Assembly: GCA_041905785.1 (NCBI GenBank)
Contig: JAYRKJ010000003.1
Location: 62,001-126,000, forward strand
Length of the DNA: 64,000 nucleotides
Origin: Roseateles_B sp041905785
Lineage (GTDB): Bacteria; Pseudomonadota; Gammaproteobacteria; Burkholderiales; Burkholderiaceae_C
Reading direction: 5' to 3'
The notes beneath the pieces were generated by a model. It was given only the letters and a program-made list of their open reading frames with translations, was not told the origin of the DNA and ran no database searches. The position numbers and the translations under genes were made by a program. Positions 44,929 to 55,100 of the stretch are shown in pieces. Positions within the stretch are counted from its first letter, which is position 1, and each line of letters opens with the position of its first letter.

Positions 44929-45552
44929 TCAGACGCCTTGGACTGGATCCAGAGCCCGCTGAACTGCGGGCCGACTGGCGATGCGCTGGACCCAGTCCTG
45001 CACCGCCGGGTAGGCATCGAGACGGACGCCGGCATAGTCGGCCATACGCAGCCAGCCGAAGTGGGCAATGTCGGCCACCGAGAAACGCTGGCCGGCCAGC
45101 CAACTGGCCTCTTGCAGCCGTGTCTCCAGCACGGCCGTCAGGCGGCGCGACTCTGCTTGATAGCGCTCGATGCCCACGGGGATGCGCTCGGGCTGGCGCA
45201 TGAACCACCCTGCCTGCCCGAACATGGGGCCGACGCCGCCGACCTGGAAGAACAGGTATTCCAAGGCGCGAATCCGGTCCCTCGGTGCGGACGGCATCAG
45301 CCCACCATACTTTTCGGCCAGGTAGAGCAGGATGGCACCGGATTCGAACACCGACACCGGTTCGCCTCCAGGCCCGTCGGGGTCGACGATCACCGGGATG
45401 CGACCGTTGGGATTGAGCGCCAGGAAGTCCGGGCGCTTCTGTTCGTTGCGGCCCAGATTGACGGGCACGATGCGATAGGGCACGCCCAGTTCCTCCAGCG
45501 CGATGGGGATCTTCACGCCATTGGGCGTGGGGGCGTAGTGGACGTCGATCAT
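44929..45552 (-). CDS. Glutathione S-transferase, Ure2p/nu-like
   Basis: The 207-residue protein has a thioredoxin-fold N-terminus with TPNGVKIPIALEELGVPY and NPNGRIPVIVD, plus the GSH-binding ESGAILLYLAEKYG. The C-terminal helical domain is complete with FSVADIAHFGWLR. It conjugates or reduces with glutathione in the cytosol. The start at 45552 is followed at once by the conserved beta-strand. It is in the same direction as the NTF2-like gene and the flavoprotein below. Confidence 0.9.
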   Translation of the reverse strand: MIDVHYAPTPNGVKIPIALEELGVPYRIVPVNLGRNEQKRPDFLALNPNGRIPVIVDPDGPGGEPVSVFESGAILLYLAEKYGGLMPSAPRDRIRALEYLFFQVGGVGPMFGQAGWFMRQPERIPVGIERYQAESRRLTAVLETRLQEASWLAGQRFSVADIAHFGWLRMADYAGVRLDAYPAVQDWVQRIASRPAVQRALDPVQGV

Positions 45553-45588
45553 GGTTGTGGGTGTGTTGAAGTGATGAATCGATGGAAC

Positions 45589-47037
45589 TCAGGCGCCCGG
45601 CCCGCAGTCCAGGCAATGCTCCACGGGCGGCGGGCCCATGCGCAGCTCACGCTGCAACAGGCGCAGCGCCGTGCGCAGGCCTTCTTCGATGACCGGGTGG
45701 TAGAAGGGGCTGTCCAGCATCTGCTGCACGGTGTCGCCGCGCTGCACCGACCAGGCGAGCAGATGGCCCAGATGCTCGGCGCGTGGCCCCAGCATCTCGG
45801 CGCCAAGCAGCCGCCCGCTCCCCGCTTCGGCGTATACATGCAGCGCGCCGCGGTTGACGCCCATCACGCGGCTGCGGCCTTGGTCGGCAAACGAAACCTG
45901 GCCGGTGAGGAATGGGGTGCCCGCCGCCAGCAGCTCCGCGTGGCTGCACCCGGCGATGGCCATCTGGGGATCGCTGAACACGACGGCCAGCGGGGCTCGG
46001 CGGGGCCGCACGCGCACATCGGGCCAGCGACCGGCGTTGTCGCCCGCGATGCGTCCTTCGTCGGCCGCCTCATGCAGCAGTTCCCGCTCGCCATTGGCAT
46101 CGCCGGCGATAAACACGGGGGCGTTGCCGACCTGCCCGGTGTGGCGATCGAAGAGCAGCTGCCCATCGGCCTGCAGGGGCAGTCCGCTGTGCTCCAGTCC
46201 CAGGTCGGCCAACCGCGGACGGCGCCCGGTGGCAGCGAGCGCAAAGTCAAAGCGTTCAACGCGCCCGTCCAGCTCCAGCAGAACGTCATCGCCCTCGCGC
46301 CGCAAGTGGGGGGCGCCTTGGCTCAGCGACAGTGGCAGTTCCTCGCTGAACAGTTCGCGTGACAGGGCCTGCAGTGCCGGGTCGGTGAGCGGGCCCACGC
46401 GCTGGCTGCGGCCCAGCACCCGCACCCGCACCCCCAGGCGATGCAAGGCCTGGGCCAGCTCCAGCGCGATCACGCCGGTGCCCAGCACCAGCACGGCTGC
46501 GGGCAGTGTCTGCCAGTCAAACAGTTCATCGTTGCGGATCAGCCGATCCCCCAGTGCCGCCACCCAGGCGGGCTCCACGTGCGGCTCGGAGCCGGTGGCG
46601 ATGACGATGCGCGCGGCATGTACCCGATGCAACGCGCCGTCATGGCCTTTGACTTCCAGCGTCTGTGGGGCCGTGAAGCGCGCCCAGCCCTGCAGTCGGT
46701 GCTCCGGCGCCCAGCCTTGCACCGCCTCGGTGACGAAGCCCACAAAGCGACCGCGCTCGCTGCGCACCCGGGCCATCACGGCTGCGCCGTCGATGCGAGC
46801 CGGCGTGTCGACGCGGACGCCAAAGCGCCCGGCCACGGCCACGGCCACGGCATGGGCTGCGTCGGCGGCTGCGATCAGCAGCTTGCTGGGCATGCAGCCC
46901 ACGCGGGCACAGGTGGTGCCGTAGGGGCCGCCCTCGATGGCGAGAACGCGGGAGGAGTGCGCCAAGGCCGCGCGGTAGGCGGCCATGCCGGCCGTCCCGC
47001 TGCCGATGATGGCAACGTCAACTGAGTGCTCACGCAT
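45589..47037 (-). CDS. Pyridine nucleotide-disulfide oxidoreductase, lipoamide dehydrogenase-like
   Basis: The 482-residue flavoprotein has the FAD Rossmann motif VAIIGSGTAGMAAYRAA, redox Cys43-Cys48 in TTCARVGCMPSK, the NAD motif VLVLGTGVIALELAQAL, the second FAD motif FIAGDANGE, and the active His-Glu pair in HPVIEEGL. Dihydrolipoamide dehydrogenases have CLNVGC here; the ARVGC variant marks a side branch. The gene is not with pyruvate dehydrogenase subunits. With the thioredoxin and GST nearby it probably acts in thiol metabolism. Confidence 0.87.
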   Translation of the reverse strand: MREHSVDVAIIGSGTAGMAAYRAALAHSSRVLAIEGGPYGTTCARVGCMPSKLLIAAADAAHAVAVAVAGRFGVRVDTPARIDGAAVMARVRSERGRFVGFVTEAVQGWAPEHRLQGWARFTAPQTLEVKGHDGALHRVHAARIVIATGSEPHVEPAWVAALGDRLIRNDELFDWQTLPAAVLVLGTGVIALELAQALHRLGVRVRVLGRSQRVGPLTDPALQALSRELFSEELPLSLSQGAPHLRREGDDVLLELDGRVERFDFALAATGRRPRLADLGLEHSGLPLQADGQLLFDRHTGQVGNAPVFIAGDANGERELLHEAADEGRIAGDNAGRWPDVRVRPRRAPLAVVFSDPQMAIAGCSHAELLAAGTPFLTGQVSFADQGRSRVMGVNRGALHVYAEAGSGRLLGAEMLGPRAEHLGHLLAWSVQRGDTVQQMLDSPFYHPVIEEGLRTALRLLQRELRMGPPPVEHCLDCGPGA

Positions 47038-47067
47038 GAGGCATTCCTTCGGAGGGCGACGGTGTCA

Positions 47068-47088
47068 GCCAAGCGCCCGTCGCTTGGC
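47068..47088. promoter_or_regulatory. Inverted repeat upstream of the disulfide oxidoreductase gene
   Basis: GCCAAGCG and CGCTTGGC are perfect 8-bp arms with a 5-bp spacer, 30 bp upstream of the start at 47037. It could be an operator or leader hairpin. Confidence 0.4.
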
Positions 47089-47297
47089 AAGGCCTCCACT
47101 GTGCGCATTTGTCGATCGCCAGTGAACCCCCATGGCAGCCAAGTCACTGCTACGCATGGCGGAACAATGGGACCCATTGAAGGCGGCAATGTGGATTCCC
47201 TACGCTGCGCGGAATGCTCCGATTCGCTCGGCCTGCTTGAAGCGGCAACGGCGGGCGCATGTAATGGAGTCTTTCCAGCGACAAAGAAGCAGCGATC

Positions 47298-47630
47298 ATG
47301 AAATCCGTTCTCGAAGCCCGCAGCGACAGCCACGCCCGCGAAGTCCTGGCCCTGGAAGACAACCGGCCCACCTTGGTGGACTTCGCCGCCGCCTGGTGCG
47401 GTCCCTGCCGGGGGCTTGCACCGGTGCTGGAGTCTTTTGCCCAGTCGCGTGCCGAGTCATTGCGCGTTCTCAAGATCGATATCGACGCCTGTCCCGACCT
47501 GGCGCGGGAGGTGGGCATCCGCAGCGTGCCGACTTTGCTCCTGGTGCGCAACGGCGAAGTCCTCGCCAGCCGTGTGGGGGCGGCCTCGTCGGGCGAGCTG
47601 GGCCGTTTCGTCGACAGCGCGCTGGCATGA
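47298..47630 (+). CDS. Thioredoxin-like protein
   Basis: The 110-residue protein has the thioredoxin fold with the intact active site WCGPC (residues 33-37) in TLVDFAAAWCGPCRGLAP and the cis-Pro loop RSVPTLLLV. It is cytosolic, since no signal peptide is seen. It is divergent from the disulfide reductase gene and followed after 106 bp by a PPOX-family gene. Confidence 0.93.
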   Translation: MKSVLEARSDSHAREVLALEDNRPTLVDFAAAWCGPCRGLAPVLESFAQSRAESLRVLKIDIDACPDLAREVGIRSVPTLLLVRNGEVLASRVGAASSGELGRFVDSALA

Positions 47631-47736
47631 CGCGCTGAGCCCCACGCTGCCCGAGCGAGAGCCGGGTGCCCGGCCTGATCGTTCACTGGCCGGCACTGCC
47701 TGGCTCAGCGCCCAACGAAAGCTCCAAGGAACCCTC

Positions 47737-48396
47737 ATGAGCCGAGCCTATTCCGACCTCGCTTTCACTCCGACGGTGAGGGCCATGCAAACCCGCATGG
47801 GCAGCCGTTCGGCCTACGAAGCCTTGGACCACACGGACGAGCGCCGCGATGCACTCACCGCACGCGAGGCCGAGTTCATTCACGCCCGCGACGGCTTCTA
47901 TCAAGCCACCGTGGGCGAAACGGGCTGGCCCTATGTGCAGTTCCGTGGCGGGCCTGTGGGCTTTCTCCAGGTGCTGGACGCCAAGACCTTGGGCTACGCC
48001 GACTTCCGGGGCAATGTGCAGTACATCAGCGTCGGCAATCTGCAGGGCAATGACCGCGTCTCGATCATTCTGATGGACTACGCCCACCAACGCCGGCTGA
48101 AGATCCTGGGGCGTGTGAGGCTGGTGACAGCCGATGAAGACCCGGCCTTGCTGGCGCGGCTGGCCCTGCCGCAGTACGAGGCGCGGATTGAGCGCGCCAT
48201 GCTGATCACGGTGGAAGCCTACGACTGGAATTGCCCCAAGCACATCACGCCCCGCTTCACCGAGGCCGAGGTGAATGCGGCAATGGCGCCGCTGCGCGCC
48301 GAGCTGCTGCAAGCTCGCGAGGAATTGAAGCGCTTGCGCGGGGCGGCCCCTTCAGCAGGCGCCGACCAGGCGCTCGGAGCGGAACCTCCGGCCTGA
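47737..48396 (+). CDS. PPOX-family pyridoxamine-phosphate oxidase-like protein
   Basis: The 219-residue protein is FMN-binding: RDGFYQATVGETGWPYVQFRGGPVGFLQVLDAKTLGYADFRGNVQYISVGNLQGNDRVSIILMDYAHQRRLKILGRVRLV. The C-terminal coil of about 25 residues (LRAELLQAREELKRLRGAAP) is unusual. The ATG at 47737 follows AAGGA by 7 nt. Members reduce or bind flavin and F420-like cofactors; the substrate here is unknown. It is followed by a converging LysR gene. Confidence 0.88.
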   Translation: MSRAYSDLAFTPTVRAMQTRMGSRSAYEALDHTDERRDALTAREAEFIHARDGFYQATVGETGWPYVQFRGGPVGFLQVLDAKTLGYADFRGNVQYISVGNLQGNDRVSIILMDYAHQRRLKILGRVRLVTADEDPALLARLALPQYEARIERAMLITVEAYDWNCPKHITPRFTEAEVNAAMAPLRAELLQAREELKRLRGAAPSAGADQALGAEPPA

Positions 48397-48488
48397 GCCG
48401 TCAGCGGGGGCGCCGCCAGTGATCAACCGTCCCGGGTCCTGTGTCGACACGGGTCAAGGGGAACGGCGCTTCCCTGGCATTGCCGCTG

Positions 48489-49388
48489 TCAACCCAGTGC
48501 GGGGTTGGTGCGCAGACGCTCGATCGCCAGATCCAGGAAGGCACGCGCCTTTTGTGAGGCATGGCGGCCTTCGCGGTGCACCAGGTGCACAGGCAGAGGC
48601 GCCGTTTCAAACTCGCTCAGCACAATTTGAAGGCGACCTTCACGCACATGCTCTGCCACTTGGTAGGACATCAGCCGTGTCAGACCGAAGCCCGCCACAG
48701 CCGCAGCCACGGCTGAGTCGTTGGTGGTGGTGGTCATGCGCGGCTGCAGCTTGACGAGCTTGGGCGCGCCGTTCTCGACCAGACGCCATTCCGGCGTGGG
48801 GGTGACGCCGCTGGCCGACACGATCGTGTGGGCCGTCAACTCGTCCGGCGTTTGCGGGGTGCCCTGGCGCGCCAGATAGTCGGGCGACGCGCAGATCACG
48901 CGGCGCACCCGGCCCACCCGGATCGCTTGCAAAGATGAGTCGGGCAGTTCCCCGATGCGAACGGCGATGTCCACGCCCTCGTCGACCAGGTTCACGACCC
49001 GGTCGAGGAACCAGCAGGCGCCCGTCACATCCGGATAGTGCTGCAAATACTCGGCCACGATGGGGGTGACGAACAAGGCCCCGAACAGTACGGGTGCGGT
49101 CAGTGTGAGGCGGCCGCGCGGCGCGGCGTGCAAGCCACTCACCGATTCATCCGCCTCGGCCAATTCCGCCAGGATGCGACGGCAGTCCTCCACATAGCGC
49201 GCCCCCGCCTCGGTCACACGCACCACGCGGGTCGTCCGCGTCAGCAGGCGCACGCCCAGATGGGCTTCCAGTTCACTGATGGCGCGGGTCACGGCGGGCG
49301 GGGAGATGTTGAGCTTTCGCGCAGCGCCCGCGAACCCATTCGCATCGACCACCGAGACGAAGACATTGATCAGGTGCAATCGGTCCAC
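48489..49388 (-). CDS. LysR-family transcriptional regulator
   Basis: The 299-residue protein has the LysR helix-turn-helix (LINVFVSVVDANGFAGAARKLNISPPAVTRAISELEAHLGVRLLTRTTR) and an effector domain of the CrgA/DhcR branch. Regulators of this branch often act on adjacent oxidoreductases. Its target cannot be assigned; the gene is convergent with the PPOX gene rather than divergent. Confidence 0.9.
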   Translation of the reverse strand: MDRLHLINVFVSVVDANGFAGAARKLNISPPAVTRAISELEAHLGVRLLTRTTRVVRVTEAGARYVEDCRRILAELAEADESVSGLHAAPRGRLTLTAPVLFGALFVTPIVAEYLQHYPDVTGACWFLDRVVNLVDEGVDIAVRIGELPDSSLQAIRVGRVRRVICASPDYLARQGTPQTPDELTAHTIVSASGVTPTPEWRLVENGAPKLVKLQPRMTTTTNDSAVAAAVAGFGLTRLMSYQVAEHVREGRLQIVLSEFETAPLPVHLVHREGRHASQKARAFLDLAIERLRTNPALG

Positions 49389-49624
49389 TAGGTCCCCTCG
49401 CGCAACGGTGTCTTGGATTCGCAGGCGATTCTAAGCATGAGGTGATTCAAGAACCGTTCACCCAGTCGCTGAAAGCACAGCGGACAGATCCACAAGGCCT
49501 CCCACCCAGGCCACCAAAAAACCGGTGCTTGAACACGTCTCGCCTCAGCATCTCCTGCGTTGAAACCTCGGTCGAAGCCTCCAAGCCGCAGCTGACGGCC
49601 GTGCAGGGCAGAGGCAGCGAGGGG

Positions 49625-50218
49625 TCATTCGGCATGCTCGTGGTCGAGGATGACGACGCGGGGCCAGCGCTCCATGTATCGCTTGCTCGCAGTACGTTGG
49701 CGATAGGTCTCAATGCTGACCCGTCGGGGATTGCGGCGGACACGCATGGCGAAGAGATCGTCAAGGCCAAGTGGCGCGAGGATCTCGATGGTGCCGGTTG
49801 GGCTGAGGGTGACGCCAACCGAAGTGGCGTACTCCGGCCATGATGCGACCGCCTCCAGCAGCGAGTTGAGCGGGGCCACTGCGTTTCCGAAGTGGCGCTC
49901 GTACCAGAAATGCACGTGCGCCTGGTTTGTCACTTCCCACGGAAACGCCGGATGCCTGCGCGTGAGCCGGGCTTGATGTGAGCGTTCTATGCCTCGTGCT
50001 TCTGCGGGATCGAAGTAGGCCAGATCGATGTCCGCCAATGGCGAGGGCGTGGTGTACCCGTGCAGGTGGTCCCAAATGAGGTTGCGAACCGCGCCCGCAC
50101 CAATGCACCATGCGTGGAGTTCCAGTTCCCGTGCTGCGCGGAGCGCACCCATGAACCATGGTGAACACGAGACGATGGTGCGAAGCTCGCGGGCGAGGTC
50201 TCTGGAGGGTGAGTTCAT
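49625..50218 (-). CDS. Nucleotidyltransferase family protein
   Basis: The 197-residue protein resembles DUF925-type nucleotidyltransferases: IGAGAVRNLIWDHLHGYTTPSPLADIDLAYFDP carries the GxGxxR and DxD motifs of the nucleotidyltransferase fold. C-terminal part: RVSIETYRQRTASKRYMERWPRVVI. ATG 50218 is chosen; a start at 50260 would overlap the upstream dioxygenase. Substrate unknown. The two accessory genes here are probably co-transcribed. Confidence 0.78.
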   Translation of the reverse strand: MNSPSRDLARELRTIVSCSPWFMGALRAARELELHAWCIGAGAVRNLIWDHLHGYTTPSPLADIDLAYFDPAEARGIERSHQARLTRRHPAFPWEVTNQAHVHFWYERHFGNAVAPLNSLLEAVASWPEYATSVGVTLSPTGTIEILAPLGLDDLFAMRVRRNPRRVSIETYRQRTASKRYMERWPRVVILDHEHAE

Positions 50219-50256
50219 AACGCATGGAATGATCGCAACAATGGCCGGGAGGAACT

Positions 50257-50907
50257 TCACCAGGCAAGACCATGCGGCAGTGCTTCTGGTCCGAACAGGA
50301 AGTGAAGAACCCTGCGACGACTCGTCCCGGAAGACTTGGACGAGGCATGCAAGAGCAAGGGGCGCAGCAGAAGCGCGTCGCCGCGATTCGTGGGCAATGA
50401 CACCCCCATCGTCCGACCCAGCTGCGCTGCCCGGCCAGGATCGATGCGGCCCAGCTCGTGCGACCCGGGTACCACTCGAAGAGGCCCGTCCTCGTCCGAG
50501 CAGCGGTCAATGTGGAGTCTGACGGCGAGCAGCTGAGAGAGAACGGCGTCGGGTGCCTGCACGAACACGGTCCCCTCCTTCTCACTCCAGCCTGAAAGCG
50601 CCGGATGGTCTACCCGGCTGGCAACGGGAATGCTCAGGTCCTGGTGAATTGGCACCAACCAATTCCTGGACGCGGATTTTTCAAAGTAGGTGCATTGGAC
50701 CGCTCGCGCCTGCTGAGGCAAGGCCCGCTCCACCCCTGGATGAGACATCACCTTGTGGGCCAGCTCTGCGCACCATGCCTCCTGGAGCAAGCGCCTGGAC
50801 CCCGCGCCCGGTGTTTCGCAGGCTTCAAGGCGTTGAGCGACGCGCTCGCACTCGGCTTCTTTCAACAGGTTCGGAACGAGGCAATAGCCGTCCGCGGCAA
50901 GCTGCAT
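50257..50907 (-). CDS. Phytanoyl-CoA dioxygenase (PhyH)-family protein
   Basis: The 216-residue protein has the Fe(II)/2-oxoglutarate facial triad: His and Asp in PIHQDLSI, the distal His in LLLHASSKS, and the 2OG-binding Arg in RRRVLHFLFGP. The double-stranded beta-helix core is complete. Such small PhyH proteins hydroxylate diverse small molecules; the substrate is not predictable. It begins a two-gene unit with the nucleotidyltransferase. Confidence 0.82.
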   Translation of the reverse strand: MQLAADGYCLVPNLLKEAECERVAQRLEACETPGAGSRRLLQEAWCAELAHKVMSHPGVERALPQQARAVQCTYFEKSASRNWLVPIHQDLSIPVASRVDHPALSGWSEKEGTVFVQAPDAVLSQLLAVRLHIDRCSDEDGPLRVVPGSHELGRIDPGRAAQLGRTMGVSLPTNRGDALLLRPLLLHASSKSSGTSRRRVLHFLFGPEALPHGLAW

Positions 50908-51069
50908 TTCAAGCCCGTGAAAATCGACACGGTCGAAGCATAGCGGGCGATCGCGTCAGACCGTCAGAAGCCTCGCGCCACGTGCTGCGCGAGCACCCCC
51001 GCCCATGGCATGCCCGTCCATCGTCGGCTCGCCGCGCATTGAGGAATCTAGCCTTGCAGGACCCAGGGG

Positions 51070-51453
51070 CTAGAGTTTGCTATTCGCAAAGAAGAACATG
51101 CCATCCCCCAAGAATTCGACCATTTTTGGGTGGAAGGAATTGTGGTATGCCTTCATTTCCGGATTCTCGTCGTAGAACAAGGCCAAGCCGATGTAAGCCT
51201 TTTTCGAGGGGGAATAGAAGTGCGAGATGATGGAAAAGTGGCGGTCTATAAGGGCTTGTGCGACAGGTGACGAGGGAAGCGAACTGTCGATCAGAGGTGC
51301 GATCTCTTCATACAAAATGCCCCAGTCAGTATGCACTTCTGTTTTGTCAACGTGCGACCAGTTGTTTGTCTCTGCAAGGGACTTGGCTTGCTCGGTTGAA
51401 AGCGCATCCCGGCATTCGTCGAGATATCCGGGCGGTGATTCATGAAGAGTCAT
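51070..51453 (-). CDS. TipAS-like antibiotic-recognition domain protein
   Basis: The 127-residue protein resembles the ligand-binding TipAS domain found at the C-terminus of MerR regulators: WGILYEEIAPLIDSSLPSSPVAQALIDRHFSIISHFYSPSKKAYIGLALFYDENPEMKAYHNSFHPKMVEFLGDGMFFFANSKL. No DNA-binding domain is attached. The segment looks less GC-rich than its neighbours, which suggests separate acquisition. Stand-alone versions can bind thiopeptide-like compounds. Confidence 0.7.
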   Translation of the reverse strand: MTLHESPPGYLDECRDALSTEQAKSLAETNNWSHVDKTEVHTDWGILYEEIAPLIDSSLPSSPVAQALIDRHFSIISHFYSPSKKAYIGLALFYDENPEMKAYHNSFHPKMVEFLGDGMFFFANSKL

Positions 51454-51616
51454 TGATGTGCTCTGCTCGGTTTGAAGAAGTGCAGTTGAGAACGGCGCAT
51501 ATGCAGTTGAGGCCTATGGATTGCAGGATGGGCTGCAAGAAGGCCTGCGAGAAACCTAAGGTTGAAACGGAGCAGAGAGCGGCGGCCTGGCGCCGCCAAT
51601 CGGTTCTGGCGAGGAC

Positions 51617-51946
51617 TCAGGCCGATACTGCTGCAGGCAGGAGCTGGCTGATCTTGGCATCACCGTACGTGCGGAGGACCTGGGAGACGAAGACCTGATA
51701 GCCGGCGAGCCAGTTACCCTGCGCGGCCTTGGCCTTGAGGTGAAGGGGATGCGTGACCAGTTGCTGCAGGGCCTCCAGTGACTCCCAGTAGTACACGTTG
51801 GAAACCAGGCCGGTCTGGGTATTTTCCCAAGACTCCTCGCCCAAGTAGCCAGGGATCGACTTTGCCATGACGGCGATCGCCTGATCTAGCCGATGGAAGG
51901 CCTCATCAAACTGACCCTTGGCAAAGATGAAGGTGGATGAATACAT
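51617..51946 (-). CDS. Antibiotic biosynthesis monooxygenase (ABM)-family protein
   Basis: The 109-residue protein starts MYSSTFIFAKG at 51946 and has an ABM-like ferredoxin fold: FDEAFHRLDQAIAVMAKSIPGYLGEESWEN ... VSNVYYWESLEALQQLVTHPLHLKAKAAQGNWLAGYQVFVSQVLRTYGD. ABM proteins are small dimeric cofactor-free oxygenases or heme-interacting proteins. An upstream start at 51994 is possible. It is followed by a 0.15-kb gap and the GGDEF-EAL gene. Confidence 0.78.
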   Translation of the reverse strand: MYSSTFIFAKGQFDEAFHRLDQAIAVMAKSIPGYLGEESWENTQTGLVSNVYYWESLEALQQLVTHPLHLKAKAAQGNWLAGYQVFVSQVLRTYGDAKISQLLPAAVSA

Positions 51947-52108
51947 GGCTGAGCTGCCGATGGAACGAAGGGCGACAGTATCACTTGGCAACAAGTGGTC
52001 GGAGTAAGAAAGCCGGTGTATTTACTGAGGGCCGGCTGCGGGACCCGGAGCCCCGCCTACAGTTCCTGCGCAGCAAAGCGGGCAATGGCGCACTTCCGCT
52101 TCCAGCCG

Positions 52109-55100
52109 CTAGCGCCCCGCGCCGACGGGCGCCCGACCGCTCGGCGCAGCCGGCGACGGTCTGCATGGATCAGAGCCGGGCTGCGCCCAACATGCCTGCT
52201 CCAGGCGGCAGGCCGGCACCCGATGGGTCGGCCCCGAAGGGCGAGGCAATTCCCGTCCCAGCAAATCCTGCAGGCGGTAGCCCGGAAACGCCAGCTGCAC
52301 ATGGCCGCGCGCGTTGACGAGCGCCTGCAGCCAGGGCGGCACCCTGTCTTCGCACAGCACCATCATCCGGCAAGCGGCATCCTCGGCAAGCCGCGTGAGC
52401 GTGGCCGCTGCGCCGGCTTCGTCCAGGCCCGCCAGCACGAACACCTGGCGCGGCCTGCAACTCGCCATCATGGCGGCCAGTTCCGCGAGGCTCGCAACGG
52501 TCTGCAGCGGCGCGCGTGCCGCCCAGGCCGCATGCACGGGAGCCGCGTTATGGCAGACCACCAGGGTCAGGTCGCAACGCCTGCCGCCACAGACGTCCGA
52601 CGCCTGCGCTGTCTGCGCAAACCGCAGCAACTCGGCGGCCGGCAGAGGTCGGGACAGCAGATAGCCCTGGATCAGATCGCAGCCGTGCTGCGCCAGGAAT
52701 TCCCGCTGCTCGGCGCTCTCGACGCCTTCGGCAACCACCTCCATGCCTAGGTCATGGGCCATCGAGACGATCGACCGCGCCAGCGCCGCGTCGCTCGGGT
52801 CTTCCGCCAGGTCCCGGATGAAGGAACGATCAATCTTGACGCGGTCAATCGGCAGCCGCTTCAGGTAGGACAGCGAGGAATAGCCGGTGCCGAAGTCATC
52901 CATGGCCAACCCCAGGCCCAGGCCTTTCAGCGCGCGCAACATCGCTTCATTGGCCGCGGTGTCGTGCAGCATGACCGACTCCGTGATTTCCAGACAGAGC
53001 CGCTGCGGCGCGATGCCGGTGACCTGCAGCAGCGCCTGGATTCTTGCCACCAGACCGGCATCGCGAAACTGACGCGCGGAGACGTTGACTGACAGCTGCA
53101 GCGACGGCATCCCCGCGTCCGACCAGGCACGCAGGTCGCGCAAGGCCTGCCCGAGCACCCACTCGCCCAAGGCGGCAATCTGCCCGCTCTCTTCGGCCAC
53201 CCGTATGAATTGGTCGGGTGGCACCCAGCCCCATTCGGGATGACGCCAACGGGCCAGGGCCTCGACGCCAGACAGGCTGCCATCGTCCAGGCGTACGATC
53301 GGCTGATAGTGCACCGCGAGCTGTCCCTCCTGCAAGGCGCTGCGCAGGGCCGACTCCATGCGCACACGCTCCTGCAGCCGCTCGTTCATTTCCTCGGAGA
53401 AGAACTGGAAGTTGGACCGGCCCATTTCCTTGGCGCGTACCAGCGCCATGTCGGCAAAGCTGTACAGCGAACGGGCGTCCTTGGCGTCGTGGGGGTAGAG
53501 CGCCACCCCCATGCTGATCGAGGGCGTCAGGCAGACCTCGGGCTGGGCGTCGGGGTGTGCCAACTGCACCGGCGCTGCAATCGCGGCCATCATGTGGGCG
53601 CAGCTGGCCTTCACCTGGGCCGAGTCACTCAAATCGCCCAGCAGGACCACGAACTCGTCGCCCCCGTAGCGCGCTACCGTGTCGCCCGAGCGCAGCGTGC
53701 CGGACAGACGGGCGGCGATGGTCAGGAGCAGCCGATCGCCCATCTCGTGGCCGTAGCTGTCGTTGACCTGCGTGAAGTTGTCGATGTCGACAAAGATCAG
53801 CGCCACCTGCGCCTGGCGTCGATCGGCTTGCGACAGGGCCTGTCGCACCCGGTCGTTCAGCAGGCGACGGTTGGGCAGTCCGGTCAAGGTGTCGTGGGTC
53901 GAGTGAAAGGCCAGTTGGTCCTGGTAGTAGCGTTGTTGGGAGATGTCCGCCTGGAAGCCGATGAAGTGCGTGACGCGGCCGGTCGCGTCGGGGATGGGGG
54001 ACAGCAGCAGGTCGAACCATTGCGTGTCGCCCTCTTTGCGAATGCCGGGCAACACCACCCGCACCTCGCGTCGCTCCGCCAGGGCCGCCTGCACCTGCTG
54101 CCATTCGGCGCCCAGGCTTTGCGCACCATGCAGCTGCAGATAGGGCTGGCCGGTCAGCGTGCCCTGCAGGCCATTGATCTCCGCAAAGGCCGGGTTGGCA
54201 TACAGGATGGGCAAGCCGTCTTGATCGGCCTCAACGATGAAGATGCCGGTGCGGCTGTGCTCCAGCGCGCGCTCGTAGATCCGTGAGCTGCGCTCGAATT
54301 CCTGCCGCGCGGTGATGTCCAGCAGCGCCAGTTGGGTGAAGGGGCCGTCCGGCAGCTCGGCGCCAAAACGGCTGACCCGGACTTCGATCTGGCGCGCTGC
54401 GCCATCGTCGGCCCGCCGCCAGTTCAGCACCCGGGTCGCGCCGTCGTGCAGGGTGAGCAGTTCCGCCAGCGCAGGATAGCTCTGGCGCAGCGGCGTCCCC
54501 GTGCCTGCTGGGTCGGGCGCGCCAAGCAGTTGCACCGCCAACGCATTGGCGCGCGCAATCCGCCCCAGGCCATCGACGTGGATGAGACCGCTGGCGGCCT
54601 GCTCGAAGGCGGCGCTGATCTGGCGGGTCGCCTTGGCCATGGTCTGCTCGGCCTGGTCCCGCTCAAGCTCGGCCTCGGCCCTGACAGAAAACACGTGCAG
54701 CAGACGCTCCACTCGCTGAGGATCGGCAATCGTCTCGCTGCCGAACACCGACAACACGCCAATCGGTTGACCCGTGCGCGAATGCAGCGGGATGCCGGCA
54801 TAGCTGTTCAGGCCCATCTCGGCCACCACGTGGTCGTCAGGAAAGCGCTGCTGCAGTTCGTCGGGGTACAGGCACACGCCCTTGACCAGCACGGTCTCGC
54901 AAGGCGTGCCGCGCAAGTCGTAGCCGAAATTGGCCAACACGCGCTGGCCGCGCACCAGGGCCACGGTATCAGCCCAGTGCGGGCGCGTTGGGTCCACGAT
55001 GGCCACCATGGCATATGAGGCGCCCAGGCTGGCCGCCATCTCCCGGCACAGACTGAGCAGATACTCGGTGCCCACGCTGAGCGCTGTGGCCTCAAAGATG

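Noticed and set aside
46840..46860. Repeated GCCACG units in the disulfide reductase gene
   Set aside because: They encode an AVAVA stretch in a coding region and carry no sign of a separate repeat element.
48430..48455. GTGTCGACAC palindrome between the PPOX and LysR genes as a terminator
   Set aside because: The stem is short and no T-run follows; it was not called.
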